Assembly (NCBI GenBank): GCA_947377865.1
Contig: CANCHK010000001.1
Location: 1-64,000, forward strand
Direction: 5' to 3'
DNA: 64,000 bases
Source of the DNA: Opitutia bacterium
Lineage (GTDB): Bacteria; Verrucomicrobiota; Verrucomicrobiia; Opitutales; UBA953
Shown here: positions 30,108 to 37,090 of the stretch, piece by piece
Layout: the number at the start of each line of letters is the position of its first letter
Numbering within the stretch: position 1 is the first letter of the stretch
Translations under genes and position numbers: made by a program
Notes under the pieces: model-generated
Databases searched by the model: none
The model's input: the letters and a program-made list of their open reading frames with translations, nothing else
Told to the model about the DNA's origin: nothing

Positions 30108-30209
30108 GCAGGACGGCTACAGGCGCCCTACGGCGGGCCTAATGCCGACGTGAGCAGCGGTTTACGGCTTCCCAGCCTTACATCTCTAACCAACATCAGG
30201 CCAGACGTC

Positions 30210-31523
30210 ATGCTCTCCAAGCCCAGCCGCCTTCAGACCGCCCTCCTGATGCTCCCGACATGGGGATTCGCCCACGCGGTACTGATTTTCAAGATACTCC
30301 CGACTCCGGCGAGGGGAGCACTGAATCCTGACGCCGTCGCGCCCTTCATTCCTCTTTTAATCCTGACGGCAATCGCCGCGGCCATCGCCACATTCATCAC
30401 CGCTCGACGGGCATCCGCCCTCGGCTGGAAGAAGCCGCAGCTTCTTGGGCTACTCATCCACTTGCCATTCGTGGGAGCGGGACTGGCGCTCTGGATTACC
30501 GCGACGGGAGACGAACAAGAAAGCGAGCCCGCCTCGCCTACGAGCGTCGCGGGACGTCTCGTGGTACCATTTATCCTAGGATTCCTTGCCTGCCTCGCCC
30601 TCACCTGGGGGTTCGACACCCTTGAGAAAACCAGCCGGATTCCCCTCGGCCTAAAACAGACCGGCGGCTACTTTGGCTTGGCGATCTTCGCCGGCCTCCC
30701 CTTCGCGACGGGCGTGAGCAGCGGCGTGACCCTCCGCCGAGCCGGCGGCACTTTCGGCCAGGCGATCGGCGCTTCCATGACGCTTATCGGTACGGTCGTC
30801 CTCATCCTTTGCGCCTGCTTGATGGAAGGCATCGTCTGCGTCTTCATGGCCGCGCCGATCGGGGCGACCCTCGCCTTCCTCGGCGCGACCGCGGGCTTCT
30901 TTCTCGCGCGCACCAAGGCCGCCGACGGCACCCTGCAGTCGGCCGCTTGGCTGGCCATCGTCGCGCTCGTCGCGCTCGAAGGCTGGAATCCGCCGGCAGC
31001 GCTCGAAGATAGCACCACGACCGAGATCGTGATCGACGCCCCGGCGGCGCGCGTCTGGGCTGAGCTGCACGACATCCGCGACCTGCCGAAGACGAAAAAC
31101 CTCCTCTTCCAGTTCGGCGTCGCTCACCCGATAGGCACGGTGACGGACGGACAAGGCGTCGGGGCCGCGCGCCTCTGCCAGCTCAGCACTGGCGATATGC
31201 CGGAGATCATCACCGTCTGGAAACCTGGACAGGAGCTGCGCTTCAAGGTACTCTCGACGCCGCCTTCGATGCGTGAAACCGGTTTCTTTGGGAAGACCAT
31301 CGATACGACCCACCTCCATAGCGCCTACGCCAGCCTCGACGGAGGCTTCAAGCTGACCACCCTGCCCGATGGCCGCACCCGCCTCGTCGGCGAAAGCCGT
31401 TACCTCCTGAACATCGCCCCGGCCGCCTATTGGAATCTCTGGACCAAGGAAATCGTCCATAGCGTCCACCGCCGGGTGATGGAACACGTCAAGACCAGGG
31501 CGGAAAGCGGACCCAAGGCCTGA
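30210..31523 (+). CDS. Multi-TM membrane protein with C-terminal SRPBCC (polyketide cyclase-like) domain
   Basis: Several TM helices, then STTTEIVIDAPAARVWAELHDIRDLPKT...TRLVGESRYLLNIAPAAYWNLWTKEIVHSVHRRVMEHVKTRAE. GTG at 30150 possible; ATG at 30210 preferred. Confidence 0.8.
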   Translation: MLSKPSRLQTALLMLPTWGFAHAVLIFKILPTPARGALNPDAVAPFIPLLILTAIAAAIATFITARRASALGWKKPQLLGLLIHLPFVGAGLALWITATGDEQESEPASPTSVAGRLVVPFILGFLACLALTWGFDTLEKTSRIPLGLKQTGGYFGLAIFAGLPFATGVSSGVTLRRAGGTFGQAIGASMTLIGTVVLILCACLMEGIVCVFMAAPIGATLAFLGATAGFFLARTKAADGTLQSAAWLAIVALVALEGWNPPAALEDSTTTEIVIDAPAARVWAELHDIRDLPKTKNLLFQFGVAHPIGTVTDGQGVGAARLCQLSTGDMPEIITVWKPGQELRFKVLSTPPSMRETGFFGKTIDTTHLHSAYASLDGGFKLTTLPDGRTRLVGESRYLLNIAPAAYWNLWTKEIVHSVHRRVMEHVKTRAESGPKA

Positions 31524-31593
31524 AAAAGGCCCATGGAGGGGCTGGGCGGAAACTTCGCCTTGGTCGCGGAGTTATAATCCATATAAAGACCCC

Positions 31594-32235
31594 ATGAACT
31601 CGAACCGACTCTTCGCGATCTTCAGCCTCATTATCCTAGCTGGCGTCAGTTACGCTATCTACCAGTGGGTCCAGCCAGAAACCGCCCCGCTGATGAAGAA
31701 CACGGCCAAGAAGACTGGCTCACCGGTCTCCAAACTGACGATGGAGAAAAGCCAGATCCGCACCGCGAAGCCCCTCCACCTCAGTCGCAAGGACGACGTC
31801 GGCACGGACGTGGAAGAAAAAGATCTCGCGAAGCAGTCCAAGCCCGTCGCCGAACTCGATGCCAAGTTCGCCACTTGGCGCGACGACGGGAAGAAGGCTG
31901 TCGAAGAGATGTTCGGCGGAGATCGCCAGAAAATCGGGGACGCCTTCCGCGCCGCGATGCAGAACGACGAATTCAAGGCCAACTATGGACACATGCGTGA
32001 ACTCGAAGCGCAATATCGTACAGCTACTGACGACAAGAAGCAGGCCATCATGGATGAACTCGCCGAAGTCCGTAATCGTGGCCTCGGTATGCTCAAGCAG
32101 TCCGGCGCTGGTGCGCCCTCCACAGCCGCACCGACCGTCACAATCACCGGCGGGTCCGTCAACGCACCTGGCGTCGTGACGACGCCCGCCGCCGCTCCGG
32201 CCCCCGCTCCGGCTCCGCCCATCGTCTTCCAGTAA
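31594..32235 (+). CDS. Membrane-anchored helical exported protein
   Basis: MNSNRLFAIFSLIILAGVSYAIYQWVQ anchor, helical EK-rich body, Ala/Pro-rich tail. Confidence 0.7.
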   Translation: MNSNRLFAIFSLIILAGVSYAIYQWVQPETAPLMKNTAKKTGSPVSKLTMEKSQIRTAKPLHLSRKDDVGTDVEEKDLAKQSKPVAELDAKFATWRDDGKKAVEEMFGGDRQKIGDAFRAAMQNDEFKANYGHMRELEAQYRTATDDKKQAIMDELAEVRNRGLGMLKQSGAGAPSTAAPTVTITGGSVNAPGVVTTPAAAPAPAPAPPIVFQ

Positions 32236-32268
32236 GGTCGACGACGGCCTGAACGCCGTCCGCACCTC

Positions 32269-32799
32269 ATGAAAGATTTCCTCGTCCGCCGACCCCTGCT
32301 CATAGGCCTACTCCTGTTCGTCTTGGCATGGGTGGCGTCAACCTGGATCATGTCAGTCAGGTCCGAAGGCAAAGCGACCGGCCGAAATCCAGCGGTCAGC
32401 GGTAACAATAAGCCCTCAGTTGGACCCCGCCCTGCCGTCGTTGCGCCCCGCGGGATCCAAGGACTCACGGTAGACGATAAGCATAACATCTCCGCCGACG
32501 GACGTCCGCCCAATGCACGCCGGGAAGGCATCATCCGGACGGGCCTAGGCGAGATCCAAGAGATGCAGCAGATGAACAAGGCGGTCTTCGACGACGCGGC
32601 CAAACGCTGGAATGCCCAGCCTCGCGTGAAGGAACTTATCGCCCAGTGGAAAGAACTGGAAGAAGCATGGAAGACGCAGGAAGACGAGGCCAAGGAGGTC
32701 GTCGTGCCCCGCATGGATTCGATGTGGAAGGAAGCGCTCGGCTTGCTCCGTGAAGAAGTCGAGAAGGCCGCCCGCGAAGCCGATACGGGCGTCAAGTAG
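32269..32799 (+). CDS. Membrane-anchored coiled-coil protein
   Basis: MKDFLVRRPLLIGLLLFVLAWVASTWIM anchor; C-terminal helical region VKELIAQWKELEEAWKTQEDEAKEVVVPRMDSMWKEALGLLREEVEKAAREA. Confidence 0.7.
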   Translation: MKDFLVRRPLLIGLLLFVLAWVASTWIMSVRSEGKATGRNPAVSGNNKPSVGPRPAVVAPRGIQGLTVDDKHNISADGRPPNARREGIIRTGLGEIQEMQQMNKAVFDDAAKRWNAQPRVKELIAQWKELEEAWKTQEDEAKEVVVPRMDSMWKEALGLLREEVEKAAREADTGVK

Positions 32800-33550
32800 T
32801 CGCGAAGCGCGCCAGCTCGGCGCGGAATTCCGTTAGCACCGCCTGTGTCCGCGCGAAGCCCGCGTGCGGCTCGCCCGTGGCTTCGTCCATGTAAAGGTCA
32901 CGGCGCACTTCGATCATCAGCGATTTGACGCGGGGGTCTTTGCCGAAAAAACGGTTCGGGACCATCGCGCCGCTGAACGGTACGTCGACGCCGACATCGT
33001 ATCCATGAGCGCGGAAGAAATCGGTGGCCAGATCCCGCAGCGCCGGGGGCGTATGTCCGGGCTGCGTGCCGACACCGATCTCAGGCGGCGCGGAGAAATC
33101 GACCTGCGTCGGCAGCACGCCCGTCGGAAACGAATGTGCGTCGAGGAACACGCATCGGCCGAAGCGTGCGAGTCGCTCCGCCGCGGCTTCGTCGAGCCGG
33201 CGATGGTGCGGCCAGTAATAAAGATCGAGCAGTTCCGCGCGACGCGCCGACGAAAGCCACCGCAGCGGCCTGCCGTCACAAGTATTTACATACGTCGCGC
33301 CCATACCCACGGCGGCACAACGTTCGAGGCGATCTTCGGCGAATCGCTCGACGTCGACGACGAGACGGGAGACTTCCGCCCTCAGGACATCGTCCGCGGC
33401 GACGCCTTCGGCGTACAATGCGCCGGTATGCCAGTCCGTGAGCCGAAGGATTTCTCGGTCCAGGTCATCATTGGAAATCAGGAATTCCATGCGCTCATGG
33501 GCGGGAATCACCACGGAATCGTGGGGAATATGGATAAATAGGGGGGTCAT
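32792..33550 (-). CDS. N-formylglutamate amidohydrolase family protein
   Basis: LFIHIPHDSVVIP, LVVDVERFAEDRLE, VFLDAHSFPTGVLP, SLMIEVRRDLYMDEATG. Confidence 0.9.
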   Translation of the reverse strand: MTPLFIHIPHDSVVIPAHERMEFLISNDDLDREILRLTDWHTGALYAEGVAADDVLRAEVSRLVVDVERFAEDRLERCAAVGMGATYVNTCDGRPLRWLSSARRAELLDLYYWPHHRRLDEAAAERLARFGRCVFLDAHSFPTGVLPTQVDFSAPPEIGVGTQPGHTPPALRDLATDFFRAHGYDVGVDVPFSGAMVPNRFFGKDPRVKSLMIEVRRDLYMDEATGEPHAGFARTQAVLTEFRAELARFATT

Positions 33551-33685
33551 TAGGGAATTTATCCCAACATTAAGCCCAGATTAAGCGTTAAAGCATTGAT
33601 GAATAATGTCATAACTTGATTTCAAATCTTGCAACTGTTGCGGGAATGTGGGGTTTTAAATGCGAACCCCTAATCCAATACACAC

Positions 33686-34093
33686 ATGAAACTGAAACTC
33701 GCATTCCTCCTGGCCCTGATCTCCTCGGCCGGCCTCATCGCTGCCGACGCTCCGGCCGACGCCCCTAAGGGCGACGCCAAGAAGGGCGAAAAGGGCAAGA
33801 AGGGCGCCCCGCAGAAGCCTGAGTCCGTCGACGAAGCCACCTGGAAGAAGTTCCTGGACGCTTCCAAGGCCGCCTCTAACGACGCTGCCGTGAAGTCCGC
33901 CGAAGAAAAGGCTAAGGCCGATCCTAAGGACGCCGACGCTCGCAAGGCTCTCATGGAAGCCCGCAAGGCTGCCGTGCTGAAGGCCGACGCCTCCCTCGAG
34001 TCCGTCTTCAAGGCCCTCGAAGAAGCCCACGGTAAGGGTAAGGGCGACAAGGGCGGCAAGAAGAAGAAGGGCGAAGAGCCTGCTGCCAAGTAA
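33686..34093 (+). CDS. Small exported Lys/Ala-rich helical protein (possible KE-array member)
   Basis: Signal peptide MKLKLAFLLALISSAGLIAADA; helical domain ESVDEATWKKFLDASKAASND...ALEEAHGK; Lys-rich tail. Confidence 0.75.
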   Translation: MKLKLAFLLALISSAGLIAADAPADAPKGDAKKGEKGKKGAPQKPESVDEATWKKFLDASKAASNDAAVKSAEEKAKADPKDADARKALMEARKAAVLKADASLESVFKALEEAHGKGKGDKGGKKKKGEEPAAK

Positions 34094-34111
34094 TCTTCGG
34101 ATTACAGGCCT

Positions 34112-34146
34112 AAACAAGACCCCGGTTCGCCGGGGTCTTTTGTTTG
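34112..34146 (+). terminator. Intrinsic terminator downstream of 33686-34093
   Basis: AAACAAGACCCCGG-TTCG-CCGGGGTCTTTTGTTT stem-loop with T-rich 3' side. Confidence 0.9.
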
Positions 34147-34165
34147 GGGACGAAAACGAGGTGAT

Positions 34166-34365
34166 GGCGGTTAGCGGTTGGGTAAGACACTCCAGGTCCC
34201 GGGTCTCGGCCGTCGGGAACCTGGTCCAGGTGCTCAGGTTCAGGTACAGGTTACAGGCCCGATTCCCGAACCTGATCCTGCACCCGCACCAGCAGCCGAG
34301 ACCTGAGGATGACATCTGGTCTCCGGTTCCCTTGGATGAGAATGCCTTCCCAACCGCTAACCGCC
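34166..34365. repeat. 200-bp compound inverted repeat with GGCGGTTAGCGGTTGGG arms
   Basis: 34166-34182 and 34349-34365 are perfect 17-bp inverted arms; interior has CAGGTTCAGGTAC / GAGACCTGA / GGTCTCCGGTTCCC modules shared with the 26-kb and 42-kb elements. Confidence 0.85.
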
Positions 34366-34398
34366 AAAACCTTGGGCCATTTCTGGTGTTACCTATGC

Positions 34399-34827
34399 AT
34401 GCGCACCCCTGCCCTCCTCCTCGCCCTTTTTGCCACGACCTCGATCTTCGCTGCCGATGAGCCCAAGGCCGATGCCCCCAAAGCCGAAACGGCCGTCGCC
34501 AAGCCGGCCGCGAAAGCCGCCCCTAAGGCGAAGAAGCTAATGGGCATCCCAGAAATTCCCGAGGGCGTCTCCATCGAGGACGGCGTGAAACTGCAAAACG
34601 CGTGGGTCAAGGCCCAGGAGGACCCCTCCCTCAAGGCCGGCGAAGAGAAGCCGAAGGGCGAAGCGGACGGAAAGAAGAAGAAAGTCAGCCCCCGTGCTGC
34701 CGCCGACGAAGCCCTTACCAAGGCGATGATGAAGGCCGACCCCTCCCTTAAGCCCGAACTCGTCCGCACGTACCTCGAAGCCTCGCACCAGAAGGCGAAA
34801 GACCCGACGAAAGGTAAGAAGAAGTAA
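34399..34827 (+). CDS. Small exported Lys-rich helical protein (possible KE-array member)
   Basis: Signal peptide MRTPALLLALFATTSIFAAD from ATG at 34399; EGVSIEDGVKLQNAWVKAQEDPSLK...MMKADPSLKPELVRTYLEASHQK; GKKK C-terminus. Confidence 0.72.
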   Translation: MRTPALLLALFATTSIFAADEPKADAPKAETAVAKPAAKAAPKAKKLMGIPEIPEGVSIEDGVKLQNAWVKAQEDPSLKAGEEKPKGEADGKKKKVSPRAAADEALTKAMMKADPSLKPELVRTYLEASHQKAKDPTKGKKK

Positions 34828-34837
34828 GAGAGCCGCA

Positions 34838-34962
34838 GAATCGAAGACTGAGTCGATGACAGAGGACTGCATCGAGGACAGAATAGACAAAACACCACTC
34901 GGCTAAGCCCCGTTTCGCTCGTTCATCAGTCTGCCCTCTGTCATCGACTCCGTCCTCGATTC
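34838..34962. repeat. Inverted repeat (GAATCGARGACKGAGTCGATGACAGAGGRC arms)
   Basis: 34838-34867 vs inverted 34933-34962, 27/30 identical. Confidence 0.8.
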
Positions 34963-34984
34963 AGCCTTCAATCCTTAATCACTC

Positions 34985-35908
34985 ATGCGCTTCGTCCTCC
35001 TTCTTTTCGCCGCCCTGTTCGCCCTGAGTGGCTTTGCCGCCGACACTCCGGCCGACACCCCGGCGGCTAAGAAGCCTGCCCGCCAGGCCAAAAGCCAGAA
35101 CCAACTTCCCGACAGCGTCGTCGGGGTTCCTGACGAGGAGTACGCCAAAATCCGCCGAGCGCTGATGATGTCTTACGGCAACGAAACCATCTCGGCCGCC
35201 CGCAAGCGCCTCGCCGAGCTCAAGGAACGTACCCGTTTCACCACTGGTCGAAACGAAGCCGAAGACCTCCGTCTGGATTTCGAGAAAGCCCGCGATGAGA
35301 TGGTAAAAGCGACGCTCGATTCCGTGCTGAAGATCGACCCGTCGATCAACAAGGATTCCGTGGTGTTCACGCTTAACGCCGTCGAAGAGGCCACCAAGAA
35401 GCGCGGCCAGGAAGCGACGCAACGGGCCCGCGAGAAAGAAGCCGAGGAGGCAAAGGAGCGAAAGAAGTCTGCTCCAGAAGCCAAACCCGACACGCCCGGC
35501 GCCAAAGCAGATGAATCGAAGCCAATGACGACGGCCCAGCTACTAGCCGACGTTGAAGGCGTCTCGCCCGAAGACATGAAGAAATTCCGCGTTGCCGCCC
35601 TCGCCGCCCAGAAGGACCCTCAGGTTAAAGAACTGAAAGCCAAGCAGAACGAAATGCGTAAGCAGGCTGAGTTCGCCTCTGTCGACGAGAAGAAGAATAT
35701 GCGCAGCGACTTCGAAGTCCTAACGGCGGACATGCGTAAGGCCAACATCGCTGCCATCGGTAAGGCAGCCCCTTCCCTCGCCAAGGAAACCCTTGAAAAG
35801 ATCATGGAAGCCATCGAAGAGCGCACCAAGACTGCGGCCTCAAAAAAGGCGACGACCAAGTCCACCAAGACCCCGCTCAAGCCCTTCCCGTTCGGGGATA
35901 AGAAGTGA
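34985..35908 (+). CDS. Exported helical protein with two copies of the KE-array domain
   Basis: Signal peptide MRFVLLLFAALFALSGFAAD; copy 1 GVPDEEYAKIRRAL...LNAVEEATKK, copy 2 GVSPEDMKKFRVAA...MEAIEERTK. Confidence 0.8.
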   Translation: MRFVLLLFAALFALSGFAADTPADTPAAKKPARQAKSQNQLPDSVVGVPDEEYAKIRRALMMSYGNETISAARKRLAELKERTRFTTGRNEAEDLRLDFEKARDEMVKATLDSVLKIDPSINKDSVVFTLNAVEEATKKRGQEATQRAREKEAEEAKERKKSAPEAKPDTPGAKADESKPMTTAQLLADVEGVSPEDMKKFRVAALAAQKDPQVKELKAKQNEMRKQAEFASVDEKKNMRSDFEVLTADMRKANIAAIGKAAPSLAKETLEKIMEAIEERTKTAASKKATTKSTKTPLKPFPFGDKK

Positions 35909-35940
35909 GACGCGGCGCCAAGGACGCCGCGAGGGGTAGG

Positions 35941-36066
35941 GGTAGGGGTAGGGACACGGACAGGAGCCAAGCATGAGGCAAGTCTCGGGGACAGCTACAG
36001 GCTACTCTGCCCTGCGTCTGGATCTGCCCCTAGGTATCGAAACCTGTCCGTGTCCCTACCCCTACC
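35941..36066. repeat. Perfect 24-bp inverted repeat flanking a 78-bp loop
   Basis: 35941-35964 GGTAGGGGTAGGGACACGGACAGG; 36043-36066 CCTGTCCGTGTCCCTACCCCTACC. Confidence 0.92.
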
Positions 36067-36152
36067 TCTCATCAAACATCCATTCAGCCCTCTTGTTTAG
36101 TATCAACTTCCCCCCGTTGTTGGGGTTAACTTTATAACCCTCCCCTACCCCT

Positions 36153-36701
36153 ATGAATAAGCTCTTCCCCCTGCTCTTTGCCGCCGCCATCGGTTCCGCC
36201 GCGACCTACTTCGTGATGGACGCTCGGCATTCCGCCGCTGTTCCCGCCGCGACTATCGCCGTCGAGAAGACCCCCACCCCCAAGTTCGCCGGAAAGTCCG
36301 CGACCCCCAGTGCCGAGACTCCAGCCTCAGACAGCCCGCGCAAATCCGGTGGCTCAAAGTTCGCCGGCAAAGGAAGCTTCCTTCCCGAAGAGATCGACGG
36401 CGTCACGCCTGAGCAGCTCAACAAGTGCAAGACGGCCATGTTTAAGACCTTCCAGGACGAAGGCGTCAAAGCCGCCCGCGAAAAGCTAACCGAACTCCGC
36501 AAGGAAGCCGAATATGCTTCCGACGACGAGAAGAAGAACCTGCGCACGCAATTCGAAGATGCCATGCTGGAAGTCCGCAAGGCGACCAAGGTCGCCATGA
36601 TGGCAGCCGACGCCGATATCACCGACGACGCTGCCGACAAGGTCTTGGACGCCGTCGAAGAGCGCCTGAAGCAGCGCATGCAAAACGGTAAGAAGAAGTA
36701 A
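36153..36701 (+). CDS. Membrane-anchored exported protein with one KE-array domain
   Basis: MNKLFPLLFAAAIGSAATYFVMDA anchor; GVTPEQLNKCKTAMFKTFQDEGVKAAREKLTELRKEAEYASDDEKKNLRTQFEDAM...LDAVEERLKQRMQNGKKK. Confidence 0.8.
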   Translation: MNKLFPLLFAAAIGSAATYFVMDARHSAAVPAATIAVEKTPTPKFAGKSATPSAETPASDSPRKSGGSKFAGKGSFLPEEIDGVTPEQLNKCKTAMFKTFQDEGVKAAREKLTELRKEAEYASDDEKKNLRTQFEDAMLEVRKATKVAMMAADADITDDAADKVLDAVEERLKQRMQNGKKK

Positions 36702-36737
36702 TCGAAAAACAGAGGGGTGGGCTGACTGAATACAAGG

Positions 36738-36764
36738 GGTAGGGCTGACCACCCTTGGTCAGCC
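36738..36764 (+). repeat. Single REP-like hairpin (GGTAGGGCTGACCACCCTTGGTCAGCC)
   Basis: Reverse complement of the 19351-19377 unit. Confidence 0.8.
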
Positions 36765-36773
36765 GTGTCTTTA

Positions 36774-36890
36774 GGTAGGGGCGCGACTGCGTCGCGTCCG
36801 TTCGCCGGGGAACGTGCGAATCACCGGGCATAATCCTTGGGCCCAGCCGACATCCTCAACCCACGGACGCCACGCAGTGGCGCCCCTACC
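36774..36890. repeat. REP/BIME-like inverted hairpin pair (GGTAGGG foot)
   Basis: 36774-36799 GGTAGGGGCGCGACTGCGTCGCGTCC and 36865-36890 GGACGCCACGCAGTGGCGCCCCTACC. Confidence 0.8.
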
Positions 36891-37090
36891 CAAGACAAAA
36901 GATACCCACCAAAAGGGGGACCGGAGACTGGATGGTTAGCTGGAGGGGGTCGTTTCCCTCTGTCATCCGCCATCGATTCAGCCCTCTTGCATACCACCTC
37001 CCCTGTCCGATTCCGCCCATGGATTCCATTTTTCCGACCTAACCCCATTCAGTCTGGAACTCCCCCGACCGAATGGCATCTAATACCCCC

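Noticed and set aside
33551-33685. AT-rich stretch as sigma70-type promoter for the 33686 gene
   Set aside because: Base composition fits a promoter but no convincing -35/-10 pair with correct spacing could be fixed by eye.
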